Shown here: positions 31,945-43,519 of the stretch, piece after piece
Numbering within the stretch: the stretch's first letter is position 1
Layout: each line of letters starts with the position of its first letter
DNA from: Ixodes scapularis
Lineage: Eukaryota > Arthropoda > Arachnida > Ixodida > Ixodidae
Length of the DNA: 64,000 bases
Reading direction: 5' to 3'
Assembly (NCBI RefSeq): GCF_016920785.2
Contig: NW_024609837.1
Coordinates: forward strand, 38,805,543-38,869,542
Made by a program: the position numbers and the translations under genes
The notes under the pieces: model-generated
Database searches by the model: none
Told to the model about the DNA's origin: nothing
The model's input: only the letters and a program-made list of their open reading frames with translations

Positions 31945-32165
31945 GGAGAGCTAGTCGTCTGCTTTTTGCGCAGGAGTTGCGGTGACATCCGGACAACGCC
32001 GAGCTCTGATGGGCGTTGATTAAAAGGATGGTTGGCACATCTTAATGGGCTAAATGCCTTGAGTTCTATCCACTATTTTTTTTTAATCTGCCAGTAAGAG
32101 TTTGCGCAGCGTTCTAACATCATCGCAACCCCTGTGCAAGAAGCAGACGAACTTGGTCTCCGCAT
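31945..32165. mobile_element. Foldback MITE, copy 1 of a two-copy family
   Basis: The terminal arms are about 45 bp: ATGCGGAGAGCTAGTCGTCT with TGCTTTTTGCGCAGGAG on the left, and the complement of AATGCGGAGACCAAGTTCGT with CTGCTTCTTGCACAGGGG on the right. The interior has CGCCGAGCTCTGATGGGC and ATGCCTTGA. The whole 220 bp aligns with 37641-37858 at roughly 75%, in the same orientation. Confidence 0.65.
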
Positions 32166-32169
32166 TATT

Positions 32170-34140
32170 TCGGGCATCGTAGACCGTAGCGACGCCCGCT
32201 GGCCAGTTGTCCGCGTTCAGTGCGCAGCGGACACTAAATAATAAGAACAAAGAGACAAAATTTGTACTCAATTTTAATTTTACTTTTAAGATCATTATTT
32301 ATCTCCTACCACGTCTTTTGACTAAATATTATTTTGTTTGTAAATAAAACAACAAACAAGCCAAAGAGACTGTCATTGACATGGTGGACGGCGCATCTGG
32401 CGCTTGCAGACTTAAAATTGAAGGCATCGGAGTGAAGCGACGGGCGGTTTAGGTGCACGCTGGTTGTACCCCGCGTTGTGGTCTGAAACCAACAGGGGGC
32501 AATGCGAATCATGGGCAACCCTGTGCTCCCATTCCACGAAGTGTTGATATCTTTTTTTTTTCTATCTGGACGTTTTTAAATAAACAAGGTGTCCAACACT
32601 TTATGACGACTTGTTGAGTTTTACCGGAAAAGGGAATATCGTAACGCGCCGTTTGGAGAGCGGGAACGTGCCGTTCTTAAGTTTTCTCAAAATTCACCAA
32701 ATGCGACATTAACGTCAGAGATGTCGGTGATTGCTCACGTTCGGGGAAGGTGATGGGACAACGCTTGATCAAATGTAGCAGCTCCTGTCGATCGCTTGTA
32801 ACAGTTTCTAGCTATATGAAATTCAAGGACGAGATAAAGTGAGCACCAATTTTTACACAACGGTGCAAATCAAGATTAATCAGTATTATCATTTATAAAC
32901 AATTTCTCCGGAGGGAGGTTTGAGGCACTCGTTCTGAAGGGCTTTGGAGACATTTAGTGTTAATCTTTTTTTTTTTTAATATTATGCCGTGTCATTACGT
33001 ATAAAGACGGGTTTCAGAGTTTATAAAAGTCCTGTGCTTTGGTGTTTATTTACTTTATTTTATTTACGTGTTATTTACATTGTTAGGGGAAATTTTAGCA
33101 GTAATCAACGGGATAGTTTTTCATTTTGTGCTAGTGGACCCGCCACTGGCTCTTAGACGTTTAGGTGTTAATTGTTAATCTGATTGGTTTACTCCTTACC
33201 TTGTGTGTACTTTTATACTAAATAATTCTAACGGTCGATGTTATTAAGTTAATATAAGTAAATTTTACTAACGGTTCTATCGCTACACAGAGGTTCTAAC
33301 ATTTTTGATGGTAGTAATCTAATTCAAGGAAAGATAAAAATTCTAATCGATCTGCCTTCTGTGATACCTATGCAATTACAGTTTTCGGTATCATGACGAT
33401 GTTTTGTGAAAAAAAGCAGAATTGAAAATTTTGATAATGAGGCCTATGATATTCGATACAAAAAAACTTTGTGGAGATGAAGAATAACAAGTATGTGCGT
33501 CGAAATGTTATTTACTGATTACCGTAAGATTTCGAGAGATGCCCGGCTGCCGAAATGCAACCCACCCCTATATCTTGGCTTGATTTTCTATTTCCTTTTA
33601 AACACCGGAACAGAGTAAAATCCTAGTAATCGTAGTGTTCGGATCAAAGACGATCTTAGGGTAACTGCGACTAATTAGCTATGGCAGAATATAAGCTAAC
33701 ATTGCTGACTGGGAAGTACAATCATCTTTGCTTTATGGCCCCTCGCCGCGAAAAGTTTAACAAAGACATACAATCTTAAGATAGCATTTTTTTAACTTGT
33801 TCTCGATTGCACACACAAAGTGAGCCCAGTCTTTATTTTCACCCGATGTTTTCAGGGTTTTCGGTGCGCTATATCTGAAAATATTACGGTATCGATATTT
33901 CATGACTTTCATCTAAAATATTCCCGAGTCACGTTCTCATGTTTATTGTTGTTCAGTTTAAATTCTCGTCTTGGTGCATTTAGCAGAGTATCGCCGAGAG
34001 AGGGATGTCCAAGAAAGTTGGGGACGTGACAGCCTTGTCGCATTGGTTATGCAGAAAATGCCTGCAGAAATGTTCTCACCGTACAACTAGGCCTGCAATA
34101 TATATGATTGAGACGTGTCGGCAAATAACTCCGTCGGCAT
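32170..34140. other. AT-rich non-coding DNA
   Basis: No gene, terminal repeat or structured RNA recognised. Several short T-runs. Confidence 0.5.
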
Positions 34141-34152
34141 GTAATCAGTGAA

Positions 34153-34200
34153 CACCGTGTCTTTTGTATAATGCATGAGCAGGGTGACTCTAACTTTACT
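34153..34200 (+). repeat. Dispersed repeat fragment related to 3.7 kb
   Basis: ACCGTGTCTTTTGTATAATG followed by CATGAGCAGGGTGACTC matches the right arm of the 3.5-kb foldback and the fragment at 2441. Confidence 0.5.
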
Positions 34201-34487
34201 GGGCAGAGGCAAAGGCTAGCTGACCTTATCTCTAACCTTAGTCTCCCTCCAATCAGAGTGAGCGAGTGCGTCATCTACTCCTTGCGCTTGCGCAGCGTCT
34301 CGCGTTCGAACGCGTTTACCTATCAATAGAGATGGAGCCAGCTAACCTTTAAATGGACACTGCAAGGAAAACGCAATGATTTTTAAAAGACATAGTTGTG
34401 AAGCAAAATTTTGAAAATAATGATTGTACGAAAAATTATTTTTTTAGCGCAAGATTTACGCTTTTTGACGCCATTAAATTGCAGACG

Positions 34488-34505
34488 CCCCCCCCCCCCC
34501 CCCCC
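34488..34505. repeat. C-homopolymer, 18 bp
   Basis: Unbroken run of C. Confidence 0.95.
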
Positions 34506-34949
34506 TTCCCATTGTTTACACCTTAATGTTGTCTGACGGCGTAAATGTTGGGCGATAAAAATGTTTTTTTGTGTGTGTAAACAATATTTTAATGGGGGTT
34601 GCAGCCTGGCAAAGCCCCGCCCCGTGCTTACTAGGTGCTTACATCTCTCAATGGCTAGAGTGATGACTGACGTGTGAAAGGTCGGTTCTAAATATGTATC
34701 TCCGTTCCGTAATAGTATTTTAATCTACTATTCATTCATGTTTGAGAAGCAAATAATCAAAAGAGAGTCATAATTGTTTTCAAATATATCCCCAGATTGC
34801 TTTCCCCGCTTTTGTTTGAAACGTTAACAAACACGGTTGCCGGCGTTGGCGGAGTACTGAGTGACCAAAGCTCGACGAGCACGTCAATTTTCATGCGTGC
34901 GAGTGGTTTTGTGTTCAGGGATGGTGTTTAGAGGAAGATCTCATCAACC

Positions 34950-35460
34950 GACAACGTTTGCAGCAAACAAGTGTCGGACGTACGTGCCTTCGGAAGCTCT
35001 GTCCAAAAGTTTGCTCTCGTAACGGGACTGGCTACGGTGCCTGAAACGCTTTTTCGACAGGTGTGTTTACCGCGTCCAAAAAAACTAGTCCCTCGATTTA
35101 CGCCAGGTGACGTCATAGAAGTGTCATGCTGTCTCCAGTCGCGATCCTGGCGGCGTCCCAACAGCTGTGGCGTACGTGGCAGATGCCTATTGTGCTGTAG
35201 GTCGCTCCTCAGTGTGGCAGTCCGCGGAAACACCGGAAGCCAGAAGTTTGGACGCTGTGATGACTGCGACACTCGCGTTTGCTCGTACTACTCGCAGCTT
35301 GTCGTTAGAATTTCTACGACCCAACCGCCAGGATCACGACATGTACGGCATGACACTTTGCCTTCTGTGACGTCATTTGTTGCCAATTCTGGACCACTTT
35401 TGTTGTATGCGCAGCTTAGGACGCTAAATGCACCAGTCGAAGACGAGCCCCAGGCGCCAT
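34950..35460. mobile_element. Old foldback element
   Basis: Inner arms 35103-35160 and 35320-35378 are inverted (GGTGACGTCATAGAAG, GTGTCATGC, GCGATCCTGGCGGCG against AAATGACGTCACAGAAG, GTGTCATGC, GTGATCCTGGCGGTTG read on the other strand). Outer parts match weakly. A 172-residue open frame runs through it without a recognisable domain and is considered incidental. Confidence 0.5.
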
Positions 35461-35469
35461 CGCCTAGCG

Positions 35470-36580
35470 TCCTAGATCAATTATTCTAAACAATCTGGCT
35501 TGATATATTTTTTTTTTGCCCGTGTTGATGTTGAATAAATATGTTAGTTTCCGAAAAAAGCGGCCCAGTTGCTTTGTGAATCGTACAAGCGTCGTGATTG
35601 CGACCATGGTTTCAATACCGAGTAGGTACCTACAGATATAAGAATTTGCGAGTTTTTTGGTTGGAAGCAATCGGGCGTTCGGTTCGCATCAAGTTTGTCT
35701 AAGTATACCCCCATCATTGCGCCTCGAAGGCAAGCTTTCAAGTTTTACGCAGTGCTCCTGGACTACCAAAGTGAAGAGTTTTACGTCATGTTTTAAATGT
35801 GCTTCCTGACGCTCACAGATGCCATTCGGAAAAAAAAAATAAATACCAAGAACCGTAAAGCTGGAAAGACTGCGTATTTATTTTGTGGATTTCTTTAGTT
35901 CTCTAGGTCGCTTATCATGCACATCTATAGGCTCTGACAGTCGGTTGTATCGCATCGTTGCTCGTGCACGATAAAACGCTAGAATGCCGCTTTCATAGTC
36001 GCGTCATCTAAGGGTTGCAGAAGACTTTTGACGTGAGATATATAGCAGACGGTCGGAGACGAAAATGGTCGCCAACGCGCACCTTTCGTGTCCCCGTCTC
36101 TCGCGGCACTGCAGACGACGATAGGCGGCTGACTGTGAAATAGCAGACGATGCCGGAGGCTGCCGCTCTTCTGCTCGCACGAGTAGCAGGCGGTGTTAGA
36201 CTTCCAGATTGGACGGAGCGGATAACGCAAAAGGCAGCACCACGCTTGTGTCCTATTCAGTCGAGCAGCCAAGCCAGTCTTGTAGTAATGGGCGGGGATA
36301 TTGATTTCCGGGTGGGGCAGAGCAGGCTGTTGCCTCCACCTAAAGCGTTGAACATCGTAAATATTGCGCAAAAAAAAAGTGGTTCTTCCGTGGAAAAAAT
36401 ATTTAAAAAAGATTCGACCTTCACAATTCTCTGTACAGCGAAATAAATGTACAGTTCTTAATAAAGAGGAGGGAAAGGCACGGAGGGGAAGGTATGCCTC
36501 ACCTCCTTTTACGTACCCTCCCCTCCTACTTCCTTGCTCCTTCTTCCCCTCCTTTCCTCCTCAAATCCTCCTCACGTTCA
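35470..36580. other. Non-coding DNA, no gene recognised
   Basis: Short open frames only. The part at 36140-36350 is richer in G+C, but no splice-supported exon was seen. Confidence 0.4.
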
Positions 36581-36584
36581 GTTT

Positions 36585-36705
36585 CACCGCTAAAGTTTCC
36601 TCTAAATTTAGCGAAAATATTTCCCTCTAAATTTAGCGGGGAAACTGACGTCACGTGACTTCAACAACAATGCAATTTCCCGCTAAATTCAGCGGGGCGG
36701 TTACG
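36585..36705. repeat. Second array of the CCCGCTAAATTTAGCGGG repeat
   Basis: CTCTAAATTTAGCGAAAATA, CTCTAAATTTAGCGGGGAAA, CTGACGTCACGTGACTTCAA and CCCGCTAAATTCAGCGGGG follow each other at about 30-55-bp spacing, as in 16030-16700. It is about 250 bp downstream of the Dpr exon donor (in gene direction), in the presumed intron. Confidence 0.6.
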
Positions 36706-36955
36706 GCGACGGCGACGGCGAATACCGCGAAACGCGGAAGCGGGCGCTCAAGAGCTGCGCTCTAAAACAACGTGTCCCATCTGTGCCCTTTAAAAAAGAC
36801 CATATTTTTTTCTTGCAATATCCTTTTAAATTTACCGATTATCTTTCCAATCAAAGCTGGGCACTCCGAAATTCCCGCGCGCTCTCATCACCTCCTCTCC
36901 CTCACTTTCTCTCCGCATAGCATGCAAGGAAGTCTTAGGTGTGGCGTGAACTCAC

Positions 36956-37298
36956 CGTCCTGTCACCGAGCTGCGCGATCCTGCAGCGCAGGAAGGCCGG
37001 CTTTCCCAACTGGGCCATTACGTTCCGGTTGGTGCTGAAGTGGGGGTCGTCCCAGTGGGCGCTGGGCCGCGACGGGGGCTCGCCACCCACGCCAGTCGAA
37101 GACAACCAGGACACGGCGCCTTCAGTTACTCGCCCTCCTCTGTAAATGGGGGCCGCCGGTCCCGGTCCCGGCAACAGGCTCGAGCTTGAAGACGAGCCCA
37201 AACCAGTGTCGAGCCTCTCGCTAAAGTTCCGCTCCGTGGGAGGTGCTTCCCAAAAGATAGCCTCTGTCTGCACCGGCAGCGAATCAGAGCGGGGGCCT
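36956..37298 (-). CDS. dpr: Internal exon of a Dpr/zig-8-type immunoglobulin-superfamily gene (partial Ig domain)
   Basis: The exon encodes about 114 residues on the minus strand. The first two thirds are a Ser/Pro/Gly-rich linker with a run of six serines. The last part reads HWDDPHFSTNRNV, then MAQLGKPAFLRCRIAQLGDR, then T, which is the A-to-B strand region of a Dpr N-terminal Ig domain, including the strand-B cysteine (in LRC). The acceptor is a pyrimidine-rich tract ending TTTTAG (AG at 37299-37300). The donor is ACG|GTGAGT (GT at 36954-36955). The exon starts with one base completing a codon and ends in phase 0 just before the expected Val-Ser-Trp. Dpr proteins are surface receptors with two Ig domains that bind DIP partners in insect synaptic wiring; that role is known for the family and is inferred here. 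The paralogue is not identified. The signal-peptide exon (higher coordinates) and the rest of the Ig domains (lower coordinates) were not found, so the flanking introns must be long. Confidence 0.85.
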
Positions 37299-37640
37299 CT
37301 AAAACATAAGAAAGAACAGCTCGGTGAAACCTTTTTTTGAAACGCAGTTACCAAACTCTTATGCGCAACTCTAAGCCGACAAAAGGAAAAAACCAGCACC
37401 AACAAGCCTCAAACACGTGCGGCATCTACGCAATGGTACTTTTGGCAGGCTTTTCAGTCTTCCAGGGCTGTTAAATGAAGCATGAGCATTTTTAAGCCTG
37501 GCAAAGATACCCCCGCGTACACAATGGTCCTTTTTGAGGTTTGTCAGTTTCGGCTGTTTCTCTTTGTTGCCCTAGTGGAACTCGGGTATTGTAGAAACAG
37601 ACTAAAGAACATGTTTCAGCAGATCATAAACGTTCAAATG

Positions 37641-37858
37641 CCGAGAGCAAGTCGTCTGCTTCTTGCGCAAGGGTTGCAGTGACGTCAGTACGGCGCCGAG
37701 CTCTAATGGGCCCTAATTGAAAGAACAGAGGGTAGACCTCAATCCTAGATGCCTTGATGTCTAACCCACTATGTTTTTTTCGATCAGTTTATAAGATCTC
37801 GACGTTCTGACATCATGGCAACACATGTGCAAGAAGCAGACGAACTTGCGCTCCGGAT
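37641..37858. mobile_element. Foldback MITE, copy 2 of a two-copy family
   Basis: Aligns with 31945-32165: GTCGTCTGCTTCTTGCGCAA near the left end, CGCCGAGCTCTAATGGGC and GATGCCTTGATG in the interior, TTCTGACATCATGGCAAC and TGCAAGAAGCAGACGAACTT at the right. The ends are inverted copies of each other. It sits about 340 bp upstream (in gene direction) of the Dpr exon, within the presumed intron. Confidence 0.65.
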
Positions 37859-37859
37859 A

Positions 37860-40680
37860 CTTCCATTCGTCTCCATTTTATTTCTGGAACGGTGCATCAC
37901 CTATAGACACTGACAGGGTGAAAACGGCAGAACGTCTATTTCCAATGCTGCGGCCTCCAGCACGAGCTCGGTGCCTTCCGTCGTGCTTTCTCTGCGCTCG
38001 CCCACTCGATGTGCTCGAAACACCAGAGCGTCGTCGAAGGTAAGAAGTTCGCTCTAATGACGGGACAACTGAAGCTCGTCCCTGAACTTCTCAGCTTGTC
38101 AGCCAACGTAGTCATACCTTTACGAAATGTCGGAAAATATTGGAATTGTTTATGGTGGAGCTATTGAGCTAGATTTTGTACAGACAGTACATTATTTTTT
38201 ATGCCGTTTTTTCTTTAGCGCGGAGTGATTGAAACTTTTACTGGTTATGAAGAGGTTTGGCATAGCCTCTGTGCAACGTTTGAAGATATGGACCTGTACA
38301 GGTATACACCTGGGCACTACCACGTTCATGCACAGAAACACAGAGGTGGCGCATTTTTCGGTCTATTCAAGTCACACCATTGTGTAGGTCGCTCCCACCA
38401 TAGACGTATGTTTAGAAAGAAATCCGGTGTATAGTCGCACCTTCTTATCAGTCGCTCTTACATATGTGCACGATCTGCGCGACCACAGTGCATTGAAAAG
38501 TTCGCATATGTGTGTTGTGGTTGCCATATTTTGCACGGGCGGGAGGCAGTTTCAACGTTCTCGTCGAAGAGTCGAATGAGAAATGTGACGACTACCGCGA
38601 ATTTGACAGTTAACTTCCATAAACGCTTATAATTCGCAACGTTGTATAAAACGCACCAAATAAAATTTTCTAAAAAAAAAAAAACGCAACTTATGCATTG
38701 AAAATTGCGGTATACGAACATGTGCACGAAAATAAAAAGAACCACATATGAACGTGCATTCAAAAACGGAAGTACAGAAACGCGTCTAGGGCAGCACAAA
38801 CACAAACCCAAGCTGCTGACACCTATAAGCGGACTGCACTTTCGTTTATCAAACGGTTTTCAAATATATATTCCTTCCTATTTAAAATTTTCCGCACCCT
38901 TTTCTAGAAGCCAAGCTTTGAGTTCGACGGCTTGCATATTTCAATTCAGCTTTTTGCGTAGTGAACTTCAATCATTATGGAAATTTTTACAGTCGTAAAT
39001 AAACGCGCTTATAAAAAGCTATTCCTGTTTGTTTTTTCTTGCATCTTACTTTTATGTATCAAAAAATACCTTCACCAAAAAATTAAAAAAACGCCTCTTG
39101 ATTTTATATTATTCTAATATGTTTCCGGGGCTTATTTTTGCTTCTTATTGACTAAAAAAATCTGTGTAACGTAAAGAAACAAAAAAAAAAAAGGCGTCGA
39201 CCGACACCATCACAATATTGGTTGCATCCGTCAGAAGAGATTGGGCCAATTTCAGAGTCGTATCTAAACTATCGTCCTCGTAATATCTTTGATTCAACGC
39301 AAAATAAAACAAAAGGTTTTAAAAGAGCACACTAAAAAGTTTTGACAATTTTGAAGAAAAAAAAAAAGATAAGAAAGGTACTCTGTTTCAGCCTACCCCG
39401 ACTTCCTGCAAATATTAGACAAAAAAAGAAGAGCAACATTTTAAAACTCTTGTCTTTCACAGCTTTATAACGCTTCTATGTTGCTTATCTTTGAAATTAC
39501 AGAAGAACTTCAACATATTTTTTTAGAAATAAAAAAAAGTAAAAACTAGGACGAGTGAACAAAAATTAGAAAGCAATCGGGGCCAAGTTTCTTTTTCATT
39601 TCCCAATTTCGAAAGGCATATGGATAGCGAGAGTCTAGAACTCATTGGACGCCATTGGGACATTTTTGGGTTATATATTTTGGCGCACAGAACGGAGCTT
39701 CTTCTACTCAACGTTAATCATAAGCGAGAGTTATCATCCACGTTTTTGTGTCTTTATCTCATATCGTTGTGTTGCTGCTACTTCTAGTTGCATTAAGGTA
39801 AACCCTTATATAAATGTGAGCCTAGTCAGGACTTTCCTGAATTTAGTAAAGAAGAAAGGCCAAAGGAGAACTACCGCCGTGGTTTTTTGTTGTCTTTCGT
39901 TTTGTAAGAAAGTTCCTTATGTTGTCGAGTGTATAAATCTTGATTTTTAACACTTCAAAACAATCATTATAATTATTCGACATTATGGAGGGTAAATTTT
40001 TTTCTTTACCGTACGTCTGTTTTATGGTGCTAGCGGGGAAAACGCCAATCTTTTTTTGCTGACAAAGCAAAATAAACTTTACGGTGGATTCCACCGCAAG
40101 TATCTCGCAGAAGCGCTTGCTCACAAGCACTCTCCCTTGCAGTCACTGGGTCATGCTTAAGCACAACTGATTTGCCAACAAAGGATACGTGGCTCGTGTT
40201 CGAAAATTGTTGGTGTGTACTGTTTTAATGCGAAAACACTGAGACTCGCATACCCAGGCTTTGCCACGACGACAACCACTAAAACAAAAACCTCCCAGGT
40301 TTTCTTTTTTTTTTTTTTCCAGTGGTTTGCGGCTTTAACAACGTCGGCTCCAATGACGTCGGCTCCAAAAATGTCGGATTCTTTTCTAGCTGTTGGAGTC
40401 GACATTTCCCTAAGTGTTTTGACCTGAAAAGTCTAAATAACTTAAGAAATCTTCAGACACCAATCTAAAGCTTCCCGAAAGTTTTTTTTCTTTATTATTA
40501 TTATTCTGTGTTAGATTGTAATGCTTTCTTTGTTTCGATTGCATTGGAAACAGTTTAAAGCGAGTAATTGAATTCGTATTTCAAGAGATTTTATTTTCTT
40601 ACGTAAGTGTAAACTATGAAAGCTCTGATTTACTCTTTCTACAAGTAATAATTGAAACTAATAAAAGAAACGCCGAAAAA
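37860..40680. other. AT-rich non-coding DNA
   Basis: Many A/T homopolymers. No gene, exon or mobile element recognised. Confidence 0.5.
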
Positions 40681-41009
40681 TGTTAAATGGAAAAAAAATA
40701 TATTAAAAACTTTGCGAAGAGAATAGGGGCGAAAAGGGAAGGTCACCGAGGCCGAGCAATAGCGAGCTTCTATAGAAATTATCTCGCTACGGTGCCTACA
40801 GACGCTATTGTTAGTCAAAATTCTGTAAAAAGAATGAACCAGAAGAAACACATTACGCCGAAGCACATTCCAACATATCTGTGTGGTGTTTTGAGTGTTG
40901 TCTCGTTTCTTGCTGCGTGCGTTAAACTCAGACTAAAGATGTTCTATTGTCTGTCGTTCGCTTCCCTGTGAACTTTAAATGTCTGCAAACGGAAGGAAGC
41001 TGCCGCTAT

Positions 41010-41281
41010 CCGTTTGACCGCAGAAAAAATAATTTCTTTGTAATACGAAAGTCGGAAAGGGCCACGTCCACGGAAACGTCATCGTCTGACATCCGGAACG
41101 CAAACCCCAGCAGAAGCCGCCATGAAGGCGGCGTTGTCGATTTCAATGAGGGAATTGTGTCAAGACCCCTAGAGGAACCATCCCTGACAGAGACGGACGA
41201 CGACCACGGTCCAAGAGTGCACAATGAACCGTCCCCGTCAAGTGATGATGGGAGAAGAGGGCAAGTGCGCCGCTTATATTG
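41010..41281 (+). CDS. Open frame rich in Ser/Asp/Glu/Arg, doubtful exon
   Basis: A plus-strand frame ending at 41281 translates to a Ser-, Asp-, Glu- and Arg-rich segment (SERATSTETSSSDIRNANPS, later SLTETDDDHGPRVHNEPS) and stands out from the AT-rich surroundings by its higher G+C. A possible acceptor CCGCAG lies at about 41024. The opposite strand is also partly open. No domain is recognised. It could be an exon, a retroelement ORF1 piece or chance. I do not assign a function. Confidence 0.2.
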
Positions 41282-41299
41282 AGTAGGACAACCTCTGCC

Positions 41300-42640
41300 G
41301 CTTGAGACGACAGTGATGGCATAATTTCAGGCCTTTATTGAGATGTAGGTGAAATTGGACCGTGACGAGCGTTGTGGTTCATGCGGTGGAGCCGTGCTTC
41401 GTGCAGATTATGACATGCGGCGAATCTGACGAGTCAGCAAAAACAGACCCCCTAAAGACACGCATTCTTGCAGAGAATGCAACCTCGAGTCATGCCAAGC
41501 ACTAACGGCTTAGGGGATGCGTTGGTTGGCTCCTAAAGTGGTTAAAATACATTCGCTGGATACAGGGCGGATTTATGGCTAAGGTTTGGAGGGGAAGGGA
41601 GCGGGGGTGATTTGCATTTTTTAAAGTTCCGCGGGCCAGTTATTTTTAAGGTATCTAAAAAGGAAAGTATTAATCGAGCTTTAAAGTTTGATACAGCTTA
41701 AAAACGCCCACACAATATTAATTAGCTACTTGTCCTATTTTAAAAACCCGCACTTGCTGCTTAAATGGTTCAAAAATTTTCACTATGAGTAGTAAATAGA
41801 GAGAGAGAGAGAGACATACGTGTGCATTGTTTTGTATTCTACATATAAATTGTGACTATCCCCATTTAAGCAACACAGGCTATTGAGCCATGCGGCGTGA
41901 CAGGTTTTAGCAGATAGTCAATAAAGTAAGATATACCAATTTCGACAAAAAAACACCACGAAGACCGGATAAGAAAGAATTTGTTAACAAGACAAATGTA
42001 AGATGGCGAAATATTTTGGAGACTTCCTGATTCCTTGACGAACGTGATCAAAATGCCTTGTTATTTTAATTGTTCTTTTTGTAGACTCACTCTCGAAAAT
42101 GCACAGTTGTTGAGAATGATTTGACGCGACGGAACTTTGAATATTTAGTTGGAATAATTAAACTCTAAGAGGAAAGCAGTGGGTGGGATTCCTCAGCGGC
42201 TTTACTCTCAATGACTTGGTGTTTTACGGAATATAGCCAAACAAAAATAACTGTTCGATTCTTTATGGTAATTTAGTGGAGGCGCGAAGCCAATAGAAAA
42301 GAAAAAGCGAGCTCAAAGTTCTTCAGCGGAGTGCCTAAGCAAATTGCATGGAACAGCATTAAAATTATTCATTGAACACGTTCATCTAAAGAAAAGAAGA
42401 AAAGAACCCCCTACATTGGAGGAGGACAGTATACAGCCATAATTATTTACACAATTTATCAAATTAAAGGTTCTTCACAGCACGAACATCGCCTTCTATC
42501 GTCGTGCTTCCTGCGCGTAGCGGTCTACCACCTTCTGCTGGTCGACGCTGACATCTCGATGGATGTTGAGGATGGCAAGACCGTTGAGTCGCATTTCGCC
42601 ACACCGCCATCTAATGCGAATCATTATTCAGAAGGGTTTG
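41300..42640. other. Non-coding DNA with a (GA)n microsatellite
   Basis: (GA)n runs from 41798 to 41814. No gene recognised. Confidence 0.5.
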
Positions 42641-42642
42641 GA

Positions 42643-42760
42643 TTTGGGCTAGTTGGTTGAACATGTTTAGGGGTTAAAAGCGCTAAAAACGGCGGACGAG
42701 TAGGAGAGACACACACCACAGAGCGCTACTTGCAAGTGGTTTATTACCATTATTCAACGA
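42643..42760 (+). repeat. Tick-like retroposon segment, copy 1
   Basis: GGGCTAGTTGGTTGAACATG, then GGTTAAAAGCGCTAAAAACG, GCGGACGAGTAGGAGAGACA and AGAGCGCT. The same order (GGGCGAGTTGGCATGACATA, GGTTAAAACATCGCAAAAAA, CGACGGACAG, AGAGCGCT) occurs at 60182-60270. From memory this signature is frequent in ixodid tick genomes; a database search would be needed to name the family. Confidence 0.5.
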
Positions 42761-43049
42761 AGCGTAAAGAACCGCTCAACCATTGCAACACTGACTGGCA
42801 GTATGGCGAGAACGCGTAGCAGAGTCCTGGTGTTGGGACACGGCTCGGGCTCCGACTCTTGAGGTGTCTCCACAGCCGTCGACGGAAGAGGCTCCTTCCC
42901 TTGTTCTCGTATTCATTTCGCCACCAACACAAAAAATTATGCTCCGAGTATGGTTTGCAATGCTGCATCTCCCATTCCGAGGAGCACGCCATATTTCGCT
43001 GCCAGGATACTGAGCTTTGCTCGAGCTTTCTTTCCTTACCAACAATTAG

Positions 43050-43135
43050 GGCTGAGTTTTGATTGAGCTTCTAATATATGTTTATAGAATACATTAGAAA
43101 CTCAATTGAAACTCATTGATAATTTTTGTAATGGT
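43050..43135. repeat. Foldback-type sequence adjoining a transposase fragment
   Basis: Partly self-complementary (GAGTTTTGATTGAGCTTCTA versus TTAGAAACTCAATTGAAACTC) around TTTATAGAATACA. The right part, on the minus strand, reads ACAAAAATTATCAATGAGTT and matches the left arm of the foldback at 28441. It truncates the transposase frame to its right. Confidence 0.5.
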
Positions 43136-43515
43136 TGTCATTCAGGTGGCGAGGCAAAAGTGTGTTGAGAGAATACACCTCCAGCACCTCCTCCGGCAAA
43201 AGCTGCTTGAGATCTTCCACGACGGATTCCACACGAGGACTGTATACATGTGCGCGGAAATATGACTCGGTTGTCTGTGGAGGCAACTTCGCGCAGTTCA
43301 TCTGCCGTTGTACTAGTCGATGCACATCTAGTCGGGCTCCCATCTTCTCGGCAATGCCTTCTGCATGTGCAAAACATTTAATTGAAAGACTTTTCGAGGT
43401 TAAACGGATCCCGCTTTTGGCTCAGGACGACAATCGTGCCTTTCACAATGCCAGAGGCACTGTTTATTTTGAGATCCGGCTTCTGGAACAGCCGACCCAG
43501 GGGAAGCGGGACTGA
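43113..43515 (-). pseudogene. Fragment of a ZMYM/52K-repressor-type hAT transposase
   Basis: Two minus-strand frames joined by a frameshift near 43385 give a continuous family-like order: KGTIVVLSQKRDPFNLEKSF, then AHAEGIAEKMGARLDVHRLV, QRQ, and TTESYFRAHVYSPRVESVVE with LPEEVLEVYSLNTLLP. In TTF-type hAT transposases (relatives of vertebrate ZMYM1/THAP0 proteins) this stretch lies between the RNase H-like core and the dimerisation domain. The N-terminal zinc finger, catalytic residues and C-terminal domain are absent. The reading frame runs into the foldback-like sequence at 43050-43135 and stops. It is a dead fragment and unrelated to the hAT pair at 5.3-12.3 kb. Confidence 0.55.
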
Positions 43516-43519
43516 GAGA

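Noticed and set aside
34971..35489. 172-codon plus-strand frame
   Set aside because: Lies across the two arms of an old foldback element and has no domain.
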